DNA of 64,000 bases from Entamoeba invadens IP1 (Eukaryota > Evosea > Mastigamoebida > Endamoebidae). The notes beneath the pieces were generated by a model. That model had not been told where the DNA came from and searched no databases. It saw nothing but the letters and a program-made list of their open reading frames with translations. The translations under genes were made by a program, and so were the position numbers. The stretch lies in contig NW_004191777.1 of NCBI RefSeq assembly GCF_000330505.1, positions 464,316-528,315 of the forward strand. Direction: 5' to 3'. This document shows, piece after piece, positions 50,429-61,300 of the stretch; the stretch's first letter is position 1, and every line of letters begins with the position of its first letter.

Positions 50429-51490
50429 TTATTACTATAATAATATGATAAAGAAACAGTTCGAAAAACACAGTGTTCTATTTTAAATCATGACATATTT
50501 TATATTTATAATTATTTATATTATATTTATTGGTTGTTAGTTTTGGGAAAAACTTAAGTTTTGTTTTTGGATTTTCTTTGAGTTTTGAACAATGGATTTT
50601 TTCCCGATAATTTGAATAAAAACAGAATAAAATTAAACATTTTTTGTTTATTCAAAAATAATCTTTTTACAGAGTATAAAAAATTTTAATAATTTAATAA
50701 TATTTATATGTTTTATTAATATAATTTAACAATCATATAAAATTAAAATAATTAATTTATGTATTAAAAGATATTTAAAATATATCAGACTGAAAGTTTT
50801 AATCATTGATCAGAGATTGTTCATAGTCATCATTTATATATCCGATTACTAATCTTCTGTTTATTATCTTATCATTGTTAATAATTGCTTATATATATAA
50901 GATTATGTTATTATGGGATTTATTTTAACCCTGTTTATAAATTTTAACAATATTTTATAGTTTTGTGAATAAATAATAAAAAAAAATAGATTTCAAATAA
51001 AACTTATTTTATTAAATAATTTATTATTTAGATAATAATAATAAATTTTTGGTTGAAAAATGATAAAAAAAATAATTATAATTATAATTTCATTTTATTA
51101 TTTTTAATAATAATTTTCAAATTAAGAAAAATTTAAAAAACAAAGTTATATTATAGTTTTTTAAAAATAATATGAAAAATTTTTAAAAATTTTAAACTGT
51201 CGAAATGGGAATGTGATTTTTCGTTTCATTATTTATTATATATTATAATTAAATAATAACAACTTTCTAGTTTAATAAAATATAAGATTTTTTGTATAAA
51301 AAATACAACTTGGCATTTTAATTGTAACAGTTTTTTGATAAAATTATAAACAAATTATTAACTTAATAAATAATTATATTTCCTTTGTTGTAATTTTTGA
51401 GAACCAAATATGCTTTTAGAAATTGACGAATTTTCTCCAATAAAAATTCGTCCAAAAAAGTTGATATAAATTGCATAATTTGGTGGGGTG
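50429..51490. other. Long AT-rich intergenic region
   Basis: About 1.06 kb, extremely AT-rich (runs of A, T and TTATTA), without coding or RNA signal. No terminal repeats of an element were found. Confidence 0.6.
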
Positions 51491-52159
51491 ATGACAGTGC
51501 CATACTCGCAATTTGAGAACAAAGGATACGTTTATAATATATGCGTAGTTGGTGATGCAAACGTTGGCAAGACGTCTATAGTTCGTCGTCTTGTCAAATA
51601 TGACTTCACGCCCGATAATACGCCTTTTTCAAAACCAGTCGTTTGTGTTTTTTATTTAGAACAGGGAATAATAATCTTTCATATTTACTTGTAATAAATA
51701 TTTATAGTTTACAATAAAAACAATAATAGTAAAAAAAAGGTAGAACATAATATGAAAGTCAATGGCAAAGATGTTAGACTCCGATTCCATGACCCTAAGA
51801 GTGACGAGATGAATGGAGGTGGCTCGTTCTATACAAACTGTGAGATGTTGATATATGTGTTTAACTACACAGAATTAAATACATTAGAACACTGTTTAAA
51901 GTGGGACCAATATTGCACTCACTGTGTCTCGAAAAGGTGCAAAAAGATATTGGTTGGTACACACGTGGATGTTACGCACACCCTCACAACAGATATATGC
52001 GAACAACACGCACACAAATTGGGGTGTAGTTTATATTCTATCGATTGCAAAGGAGGGATGGGCGCACTTGAGATATGGGAATACATATGTAGCGATATAC
52101 AGACTAAATTCATCCCTATGAAAGAAGCAGAAAATAGTATCCTTGTCAATTTAGTGTGA
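51491..52159 (+). CDS. Degenerate Rab-like small GTPase, two exons
   Basis: Exon 1 is 51491-51640, inferred intron 51641-51739 (99 bp, GTTTGT donor, AAAG acceptor), exon 2 51740-52159; 189 aa, a normal small-GTPase length. The P-loop is intact (GDANVGKTS). Switch II is altered: the usual WDTAGQE is replaced by FHDPKSDE, so the catalytic Gln and invariant Gly are missing. The guanine motif NKxD reads GTHVD, and the SAK motif reads SIDCKGG. The C-terminus (EAENSILVNLV) has no prenylation Cys. It resembles the divergent RabX proteins of Entamoeba. It is likely a slow- or non-hydrolysing, soluble GTP-binding protein. The acceptor site is uncertain. Confidence 0.75.
51641..51739 (+). other. Intron of the Rab-like gene (inferred)
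   Basis: GTTTGT donor at 51641, acceptor AAAG at 51739, phase 0. TAG sites at 51707, 51729 and 51743 do not keep frame or give immediate stops. Confidence 0.6.
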
Positions 52160-52854
52160 TTTTGAGTTTTATTTTTTTTGGTTTTTTAAAGGTTTCTGCT
52201 TTAAGTCAAAATACTTGTAATTGTAATAAACTACAAGTATTAGTTAAGTTATATTTAATATTGATAAATTAACAAATACTATTATAATCGATACACAAAC
52301 TATAATTGGTATGTGTCATAATTTATAATATTATTTATTAGACTACAATATTAAATAACAAAAAAAATACAATTATTATATTAATAAATCATTTTATTTT
52401 TATCACTTGAATTAGAAAAAGAAAAAGATCTTTGTAAAAAAACTCAAAAATGTTCATTTAATCATCAAAATAATTGACTCAGGGGTAATAACTCAAAGTT
52501 TTTTTGCAACTCGAAAAAATCTCGAAAATGGAGTTAATCGAACCATTTTACATATTTACGTGATATTTTCATTTACTTTTTTTTTCTTTATAAACTATAA
52601 AAAAACAATAATCAAACAATATTATACTAATAAATTTCTTTTTAATACCAAAAAAATAGGGAAGTTGTAATGTTCTATTTTAAAAGTTAAACACCCAAAT
52701 TTAACGCACTTGAAAAAAAATGAATCTCTGAAAAATCTCGTGCTTTTTTGTTTTGTTTATTTTAAAGAATAAAAACACAGAACATTTTTTTCTCGTTGTA
52801 TTTATAAGACGTAATGTTGTTCGTTCAAAATATGAAGGCTAATACATAATTCAG
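52160..52854. other. Intergenic region, AT-rich
   Basis: About 700 bases with T and A runs, between convergent genes. No gene was recognised. Confidence 0.6.
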
Positions 52855-53175
52855 TTACAAAGAAGTGCTTGCGCGTTTTTCGTTATAATTAATAGATGTG
52901 TCGATGAGTCCGAATTCCTTCAAGTTGAAGAGGAGTACATCGTAACGGTCTTGCGTTTCGGAGGATGGGTCTGCGAAGAGTGGTACGTTACTATTAACAC
53001 TCTTAGATCTTTTGTGTTCCCTGAGTTCTTGAAGCTCGTGGAGACTTTCGAGTAGATTCTCCTTTTGAAGTGTTTTAATTGTTGAATGGATCGTTCCGAC
53101 TGTGTTAGATCGTGTACGGCACTCGACTTCATTTGAGTTGGGTCGCTTGATGGTCACTATACTTCGTGTTGCCAT
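52855..53175 (-). CDS. Small hypothetical protein, 106 aa
   Basis: MATRSIVTIKRPNSNEVECR... Polar, Ser/Thr-rich, with a short Leu/Glu helix (ENLLESLHELQELREHKRSK) and a second near the C-terminus (VLLFNLKEFGLIDTS). No family is recognised. Its GC content is clearly above the AT-rich flanks on both sides, which supports a real gene. No membrane segment. Confidence 0.55.
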   Translation of the reverse strand: MATRSIVTIKRPNSNEVECRTRSNTVGTIHSTIKTLQKENLLESLHELQELREHKRSKSVNSNVPLFADPSSETQDRYDVLLFNLKEFGLIDTSINYNEKRASTSL

Positions 53176-54511
53176 TAATGAATTAATATGGCGGTTTCAA
53201 GATCAATTTATTGTGTTAATGACACTTGCGAAAATAGAATAAAACATTCGATTTTCATTTATTTTACCTTTATTTATTTATAACACTACTTTTCTTCATG
53301 ATTTGGTGGTTCTTCTCATATTTGTTTGGTAATGTTTATTTGAAATAGAAATATGCCATGTATGGCTTTACTTACTATTACTTATTTATATTTTAACTAT
53401 TGATATTACTCTATTTACATTTTTTAATGATCAGATGGNNNNNNNNNNNNNNNNNNNNNNNNNNNNNNNNNNNNNNNNNNNNNNNNNNNNNNNNNNNNNN
53501 NNNNNNNNNNNNNNNNNNNNNNNNNNNNNNNNNNNNNNTTACTCGTTCTATTGAACTTTTTTGAGCTCTTGAATCAAGTTAAAGTTTTATTTTGGCATTC
53601 ACATTACATTATTTGAATTTGATAAATTTATTAAGACAAATAATAAATTACAATTTTTTATTTGTAAAATATGGTTTAATAATTGCTATATTAATTAAAT
53701 TAATTATAATTATTCATTAATATAATATTATAACTTTTTCCTGCATTTTTTTTAATAATTCTTTAGTTTATATATAATATTTATATTAATTTTAATAATA
53801 ATTTATTATTAATAAATATAAAATGAATGATAAGTTAATAAGCTTTAATTAGATTATTAAATGACCAATTTAATTGTTTTAAGACCATCAATCAACTAAA
53901 CTTAGAAATAATAAATTACCCTAAACATTTATTGTTTGTTTGATAAATAGCTAGAGCCATTAGTTAAACAAATAAAATATTTTTTAGAAGTTATTTTAAA
54001 AATTTTTAAAATTTTTAAAATAATTTTTTAATTTATTTTTTTCTTTTTTACCTAATTCCCGTTTTTTAAATAATAAAAATATTTTTTGTAAGTTCGAAAA
54101 AGTTTATGGATTGAATCTAGAATATATATTATAATCTAGAATATTATTATATTTTAATCAAAGATATCTTTGACTTATATAGTTTAAAAATTATAAAAAA
54201 GAACTATTATTCAACTTGATACAAAGGCATTTTTATACAAAAACCAATTTTATCTGGTTTTTAATTTTAGTTAATTAATTATTAAATTTGAATAAAACTT
54301 AACCTTCTACAAATGTCATAATATAAATAAATAAATAATAAATAGCATTAAAAAAATCACAAATAAAATTTAACTTTATAATATTTAATAATAAATAATT
54401 CAACGAAGATCAATTTAAAATACAATTGAATTTAACAGTAAACTATAACTAAACTAAAATGAACCATTAAAAACCTAGTAAATCCAAACTAGTAAATTGA
54501 TAATCTTTAAG
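53176..54511. other. AT-rich intergenic region containing assembly gap
   Basis: About 1.3 kb; apart from the N run nothing but AT-rich sequence with short poly-A/T and TAAT repeats. No coding frame or RNA was recognised. Confidence 0.6.
53439..53538. other. Assembly gap (100 N)
   Basis: Exactly 100 N in an intergenic region; the true length is unknown and a gene or mobile element could be hidden in it. Confidence 0.99.
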
Positions 54512-56023
54512 ATGCTCGACGTTGAACAAATTCTGCAAATCGTACAACATCTTTCCGTCGAGGACTTGGAAACTTTTCCGTTCATAAACAGGAAGTGCAC
54601 TTCTGCCCTTGACGTCATTCAAAAAAACATCAATTGCAATGGTGCAATAACCAAAAAAGAGTTGAAGCTTCTGCCCAACGTCACAGAACTAACAGGTGAG
54701 CTTTACTCGATTATTTTCTCGATTTGCGTGACAAGTGCAGACGACAGTCTTAGTGATTTTGACTTCTGGAAAGTTGTTGAAAGCCGATGGGAAAAGGCTT
54801 CACAAAAGTACACTTCGTTTAACATCACCTGTTTCTCAGGGTTGGATTTACACACATTCCCGTTACTCAACACCATTAAGAGTAAAATTGTTTCTTTCTC
54901 TATCCACACAACTGAATTACAAAAAGAAGTTGCTGAGAAGTTGCTTCATTTTTTGTCTGACTTCGAGGGTTGCAAACAGCTGCGCATTGATGGAAATACC
55001 ATTTCTGAAATGTATAAAGTGTTCGAGGCTGAGAACAAAACCGACTCCACCAAACGATTTGTTCTTCCCGCACGAAACATCGTGTTTGATTCTTTCGACG
55101 TGCGAAGTAATCAATCAACGCTTTTCAATATTTCCAAGCAGTTGGAAAACAAAGAAGGAGTCTTCCACGTGGACAACGCGACTGACGAGAAGGATGTTTT
55201 GTTAATTACAAAACTCCTTCCGAACTTCCGTGTCGCTGTTGATTATACCGCGTCACCAAAACTCCTTTCATCCATTGCGAAGAAAGAAATTTTAACAATC
55301 CCAATGTATCACTCCCCATTTGCAGTTCAAGTTCCTGAGGATGCGACTGAGGAACAAATGTCAAATGTCTCCGATATTAACCGCTTATATTTGCCGTCTT
55401 TTCAACAAAGTCTTCCCGAAGACTTGATTGATGCTTTTGGATTAATTGTGATGGGGAGATTTCCCAAGAAGATTGAAGATTGCAAATTAGAGAGGTTGGC
55501 GTCACTCAAATACAATAACATTTTGCCTGAACTCTTCCCTGTGAATTTGGGAAATATTTTGACATTGACTAAACTTGTTTTGAGAATGAATGAGCCACGT
55601 AATGACACGATGACTCTTCCAATCTCCCTTCGAGTGTTAGATTTAGAAATTCAAGACAAATTAGAGAGCTTTTGTCAAACCAAAGTTTCGGGGAAAATAT
55701 GCAACGGAATCTCAGCGTTGTCTAATCTCACTCATTTACAAGTCAGATTTTCCGACGCAAAAGAAATCCCACTTCCTAAAGGTCTTTGCTCTTTGAACGT
55801 CGCTATGTGTGGAAAAGTGAAAGTTATAGACACAAACGACTTAACTCAACTCACAAAAATGGAAGTTCAGAGCTGTGAGGAGGTTGAGAAGGTCGTCATG
55901 AGTAAGACTGTTAAAATTGGGATGGTCAGGATGTGCCCAAATGCAAAGAACATTGAAGCACCTATAAGACTCAAAAACTTGACTTTGGCTTTTGAACCAA
56001 AAGCTCACATCAACTTTTTCTAA
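54512..56023 (+). CDS. LRR-like protein with F-box-like N-terminus
   Basis: About 503 aa from the ATG at 54512 (MLDVEQILQIVQHLSVEDLE); the frame extends five codons to a TTG. The N-terminus (LSVEDLETFPFINRKCTSAL) is F-box-like, as in the genes at 12087 and 48313. The C-terminal half has irregular LRR units: LPEDLIDAFGLIVMGRFPK, LTKLVLRMNE, LPISLRVLDLEIQ, LTHLQVRFSD and LPKGLCSLNVAMCGKVKVID. No signal peptide. Same expanded family, probably cytosolic; role unknown. Confidence 0.82.
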   Translation: MLDVEQILQIVQHLSVEDLETFPFINRKCTSALDVIQKNINCNGAITKKELKLLPNVTELTGELYSIIFSICVTSADDSLSDFDFWKVVESRWEKASQKYTSFNITCFSGLDLHTFPLLNTIKSKIVSFSIHTTELQKEVAEKLLHFLSDFEGCKQLRIDGNTISEMYKVFEAENKTDSTKRFVLPARNIVFDSFDVRSNQSTLFNISKQLENKEGVFHVDNATDEKDVLLITKLLPNFRVAVDYTASPKLLSSIAKKEILTIPMYHSPFAVQVPEDATEEQMSNVSDINRLYLPSFQQSLPEDLIDAFGLIVMGRFPKKIEDCKLERLASLKYNNILPELFPVNLGNILTLTKLVLRMNEPRNDTMTLPISLRVLDLEIQDKLESFCQTKVSGKICNGISALSNLTHLQVRFSDAKEIPLPKGLCSLNVAMCGKVKVIDTNDLTQLTKMEVQSCEEVEKVVMSKTVKIGMVRMCPNAKNIEAPIRLKNLTLAFEPKAHINFF

Positions 56024-56294
56024 AAATTAAGAAACTATATGTTATAATATCGTTTACTATTAATATGAGAAATGACTTAAAAATCAAAATTGTAAAATCG
56101 TTCAACAACTTGATACAATAAATGTTTATTTTTGAACTGAATTTTTTTATGAAAAAAATTAAATTTTAGTTTTTACAATAATTTTTATTCAAGGAACTAT
56201 TGAAACTAAAATGTAATAGTAAATTAATTATATTTTTAAATAATTAGCTAAAACCAAAATAAGTAAATAAAATAACTAAAAAACCAACAAGACG

Positions 56295-58157
56295 ATGTGG
56301 CTCATTGAAGTGGTTTCGATCTTTGTTCTGTCTTTATTTGGGCTAGGCGATAATTCTCAAAACCGTGAAAATGAGTCAAATGAATATAGGTTTGACGCTT
56401 CATCAAATCATTTGGATATATTATCCAAATTGTGTGCTGTTCGCACTGCGAAGAACACCACAGAAATCAAAGTGAAGTTGCTGTCCTTTGACAATACACA
56501 ATTTACTCTTCCTAAAGACACAACGATCAAAAGCGATAAATTGGTTCTAGCCAATGCAACAATTAAACTTAGTGATTACTTGGGAGGGACTTCTGTGAGG
56601 TCACTCAATAGCAACATCACTATAATAGGCCGTGGACTTTTACAATCAGACACGACATCCTCATTAACAGGGGGGTTACTAATTATGTCGGATAGTGCAA
56701 AAGTAACTGCAAAGCAAACGAACGACCTTCAAAGTGTTGATATCAATATGACGGATGCCTCTTCGATTCAGTCCCAAACACAGACCGTCTTGTCTGATTG
56801 TCGAGCTTTGATATTTGAGTATGGAAGTGTCCGTTCTGAGGACACTTTATTGATAACGAATGGTACAATTATAACCATGGAAATAGGGGGGTACATGACA
56901 TCTTCAAACTTCTTAAAAGTGGTTGACGAGAATACGATCATCCATTTGAGGGATAACACAAGTGTCAATTCGAACAATTTTGTTGTCTATAATTCCGCTG
57001 TTCTAACATTCACGGACTTTGCAAAACTTCGTGTAAACAATGGAGTGAATGTCAACAGTAAAGGGAGAATTACAGTGAACAAAGCGGGGGTTTTAAAAAC
57101 GGGGAGTTTTGAATTGAAAAACAATGGCGTTTTAAGTCTTATCACCAACAACTCGCAATTTTCATTGAAAACAAATTCGTTCAGTTGCGTCAACGCAGAA
57201 ATGAACTTTGGAGACTTTGGAAGCATTTTGACTGCATTGACCATTTTGAATAAATGCAAAATAACAGTGAAAAATAGGAGCGTGCGAAATGTCCCGTTGA
57301 TGGTTGCCGGGTATACCACGTTATTCGACTTTTCTCTCAGTTACACCGAGTCGTTCGACTTTGCAGTATTCCCAACAGCAACTCTGATCGACGAAAACAA
57401 ACTCCCTGAAGGGTACCATGTGTTACAGAATAACGCGTTGCTGAGATTTGGTGAATCAAAACTGTTCTTCTGTCATTTGAATGAAACGAATGATGTGTAC
57501 AACGCCTATGTAGAGCCTTATTGTCCATGCAGTGGACGGAATTGCTTTGTGACTCCTTTAGAAAATTTGACACACATTGTTTTGGGGTTTGAAACTTCCA
57601 GTCAAATGAAGTATTCGAAAATGGACAGCGACACAGCCATTGAAGAAAAGGACGTTGTCGAGGTCAATGGTGTACTTTGCTCATTGGCCCTTGTCAAGTT
57701 GATCACAATCAAAATCAATTCATACAAAATTGCTGATGTCAAAGTCCATAACTTGGAGAAAACAGTGCTGGTCATCTCTAACAATGGATTTTCTTTCAAC
57801 GGCTCTCAATGCTCTTTTGGTGTCTTTGTGAATAGTTCTTTCAGTTGTTTAGGACCACTTACAATCTGTTACGAAGGCAATTACAACATAACTGAGCGGA
57901 AGTGTGAAAAGTGCATTTCAGAGCAATGCCTGAAGTGTGACAACAGTTACGAAGAAAGTTGTTTAAGGTGTAAAAATGGGTATATTTTAAAAGACAACAT
58001 TTGTGTTGAAAAACCTGTTGGGTGTCTGTTCACTGATGGGCTCAGTTGTTTAAAGTGTGAAGACAAATACGAACTGAGTAATGGGAGATGTGTAATCCCC
58101 GAGGATTCTTGTCACCTTAAATATAACAAAGAATGTCTGATCTGTACACAGAAATAA
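56295..58157 (+). CDS. Secreted beta-helix/CxxC-rich protein, possibly truncated receptor
   Basis: 620 aa. Signal peptide residues 1-20 (MWLIEVVSIFVLSLFGLGDN). Residues about 60-400 are repetitive beta-strand turns with Asn/Ser/Thr ladders (a parallel beta-helix look). Many NxS/T sites suggest glycosylation. From about residue 405 and especially after 540, Cys pairs accumulate (CEKCISEQCLKC, CLRCKNGYILKDNIC, CLKCEDKYELSNGRC, CLICTQK), the growth-factor-receptor-like CxxC repeat of Entamoeba surface proteins and transmembrane kinases. There is no membrane segment. After the stop the same frame continues with one more C-x2-C before another stop, so it may be a truncated ectodomain. Confidence 0.75.
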   Translation: MWLIEVVSIFVLSLFGLGDNSQNRENESNEYRFDASSNHLDILSKLCAVRTAKNTTEIKVKLLSFDNTQFTLPKDTTIKSDKLVLANATIKLSDYLGGTSVRSLNSNITIIGRGLLQSDTTSSLTGGLLIMSDSAKVTAKQTNDLQSVDINMTDASSIQSQTQTVLSDCRALIFEYGSVRSEDTLLITNGTIITMEIGGYMTSSNFLKVVDENTIIHLRDNTSVNSNNFVVYNSAVLTFTDFAKLRVNNGVNVNSKGRITVNKAGVLKTGSFELKNNGVLSLITNNSQFSLKTNSFSCVNAEMNFGDFGSILTALTILNKCKITVKNRSVRNVPLMVAGYTTLFDFSLSYTESFDFAVFPTATLIDENKLPEGYHVLQNNALLRFGESKLFFCHLNETNDVYNAYVEPYCPCSGRNCFVTPLENLTHIVLGFETSSQMKYSKMDSDTAIEEKDVVEVNGVLCSLALVKLITIKINSYKIADVKVHNLEKTVLVISNNGFSFNGSQCSFGVFVNSSFSCLGPLTICYEGNYNITERKCEKCISEQCLKCDNSYEESCLRCKNGYILKDNICVEKPVGCLFTDGLSCLKCEDKYELSNGRCVIPEDSCHLKYNKECLICTQK

Positions 58158-58310
58158 AGGGGATACTGTTCTGCTTGTGTCTTGTCGAATTATTGATTGT
58201 TTATATTCATGTATGTATAGTTTTTTTTCGTTAGTAAAAAGTACTATAATGAAACTATAATAGATAAGTGCCAAGGAATTAACAGAAAAGAAGACTTAAA
58301 AAAGAGAAAA

Positions 58311-61300
58311 ATGGATGTGCGAGTAAAGCCTACTACGCTGGCAGATTTAGACGAGGAACATGTCCTCCAAGAAACTGTTCAGACGGAACTCAACAAAATG
58401 TATTTGCTGAAAGAGCCGGACGAAGTTGTTATGTCCAACACCGTTGCAATAAAAGCTACTGTCCAACAGTACGCGTCTGAGGTCGATAAAGTGATGGAAC
58501 ACGTCGCGAAAATATTTCTCAAAAGATTCAAAATGAAGACAAGTTTCTACGACAGATATGGAGAAACACACCGACTTGATATGTTACGACAGTTTGTGTG
58601 TTACTCAAGATGTTATAGAGAGCTTGCGCCGTATCAATTGGACAACGCCAAGGAGTTATATATGAAAGTATTTAAGAACTATGATTGCACTGAAGTAAAA
58701 TGTGTGAATGGAGTCTGTTTTGTGTTAAAGTACATGATGTTGTTTGACTTACTACGGAGAAATCGCGTTGTTGGTAATGTGAGACTCTTCAGGTCGTTAT
58801 CCAAGTTCGTATCTTCTGCTGACTTGGTCAAAGAAGTGCTCGAAATGGTGTTTGATTCAACAAATGGCATCTTTGATGCTTTAATCAACGTTGGGTATAT
58901 CGTGAAAGAACGACAATATCCACAGTATTGCACGCCATATACATGCAAGAATATTTCGGACCTAATGGCAACAGGAATCGAACTCGGAGTGTTAGGAAAC
59001 TACCTTTCTGGAGAGAGAAAAGACGTTGAAGTCGATATTGTCAAGAACCTCAATATGGCGCCAGACGCAAAGCAAACAATCAAAAACCTCAATGTCATAG
59101 TAGGGATGATGACCAAACTGGGGATGCCTTTTTCAATCAATGGAGTACAGTTTTTTGACTACATGTTGTTCAGAAGAGAACCCATCACACTCTCGTCCTT
59201 TCTATTTCAGTTTCTTCTGACTTTCAAGAGTGTGTTGTGTGTCCCAATTCATGTTGTGTCAAACGAAATTTCGAAGATCTGCGGGAGCAAAATAACATTG
59301 AACACCACGAAAGGGATGTTTGAGAAATGGGCGAATGCGATTGCGTCTTACTATGGGAAAACGTTTAGTATAGCCGACTATCAATTGTACTTGCCATATC
59401 TCTACATCCTCTGTTATTACTTGAAAATTGACGTTCCAAAGATTAAACAGCACACTGATACAGCAAAAACAAGAAAAGAAGTTGCCAAAGAGATGAAAGA
59501 GATGCTGGAAACACTTCACGCGCCAACGAATTTGTTTTCGGAAGGTTCGGATTTTGTTGGGAATAACCAGTATGTGACATCTGTTCTCTCATTCTTGTTC
59601 TTTTACACTCAGAAATCCACACTTGTCGACTGCGCTGCGAATTCGTTGATATCTGCTTTGAGACACTTTGTTGAGAGAAAGCGAATGGAAGAGAGGAGGA
59701 AGAAGGTGTCTGCGATATTTGGGTGTGTGACTGTCATGGAGGGGTGTATCAAAACAAAGTACTTTGACGAAGTTGTGAATGGAACAGTGCTTGTACAAAA
59801 CTTGGGACAACAGCTTGTGTATGAGGAAACTGTTTCAGCAACACAAGATGTCCAGAGCTGTATGAAGAAAACTTTATTTGAAAGAAGGTTGAAAGGTGTC
59901 ACAAACAACGTTGAAGATACTCAAAGTGTATTTAGAGAAGTGTTGTACACGCGAGATTTTGATGGCCTTTTACAAGCGAATCAGAACGTTCAAGCCGTTG
60001 GTAAGGAAGGAATTCAACACAGAAAATATTTGAATGAAAATTGGTGTTCGACTGAGGTCCAAAGTGTGTATCGAATGCTTTTATGGAAGACCTTTTTGAA
60101 TGCAATGAACGACAATGCGACACATGTCCAAACCATTTCTCGGCGTATGGGTGATGCAATTGACTTTGAGCGCATCATAAGAGCGAGTCAATCGTTTCAA
60201 GCTGTTTTCCGATCCAATGAAGCAAAAAACAGTTTTGAATTGGAAAAACAGATTGCGACTGGTTTACAATCAGTGATAAGAAGAAATTTGTTTTCACGTC
60301 ACTTTGAGAATGTCGTCTTTAACATGAAACTGGTGCAAAGTGTAGCGAGAGAGGAAAATGAAAAGATGCGATTTGAAGAAATTGTCGAAGCGTCTGTTAA
60401 CACAGCTAGTTCTATGGGAAAACTGTTGCACTCGTCTGATTTTAAGTTGATGCGAATTGTCACGCCTTATGTGCAGAGTTCTTTGAGGGGCAAAACACTG
60501 AGTTATGATATTGGAAGACTTGTAAAGGAAGTCAAAGAAGTCCAGAGTGTGTTGAGGAGAGTGTTGGTCAAAGACTTTTATGATGAGCAAAATTTCTGTT
60601 CTGTTGATTCACAAGCGAATTGCAGGTGTGTTATGGAGAACCACGACTATTTGGAAAGCTCTTTAAGCCAAGTGTTTGCGTCTTCTGAAATTAGACGATT
60701 TGTTGCTGAGAGAAAGTACAACGCGATTGTTGAAAGGAGTGCATATCTTCAATTAGTCATGCGTTCCGAGTGCCAAAAGGTTTCTTTCAGAGATTTGTGT
60801 CTATTTTCGGAGTACACTGAAGGTCTTTTTAGAGGCATCTGCCACAAGAACGAGTTCAACGAGTTTGACAATGCGAGTGGAGAAGTTTCGAGTGTTATCA
60901 GAACGTTGGAAATGAAGTTATACTATCAGTTACAACGGAAAATGAGTGAAGCGATCCAAAGTGTCATAAGACGCAATAGGTGGAGCAATTCATACAACAC
61001 TGTCATTCATAATGTTCTCGAGCCGCAGAACGCATTAAAGAGTGTTGTGTACACTTGTTGGTTCAAAGAGGCAATGACCGGGATCAACTTTATTCAACGA
61101 CGCGGCAAATATTATGACATCGTAAATAGTGTAGTTGATGTTCAAAGCATTATTAGAGCCATTTCTGTTGACAGTTTCAATAAACGATATTCTAATACCA
61201 AAAATGTCGAAAATGTTATGCGAGGAACAACACTTTGCGAAAACTTTAAGAGTCAATTGGAAGGTATAAAGAACGCATCGAAGTGCTCTAAAAGTGTTCT

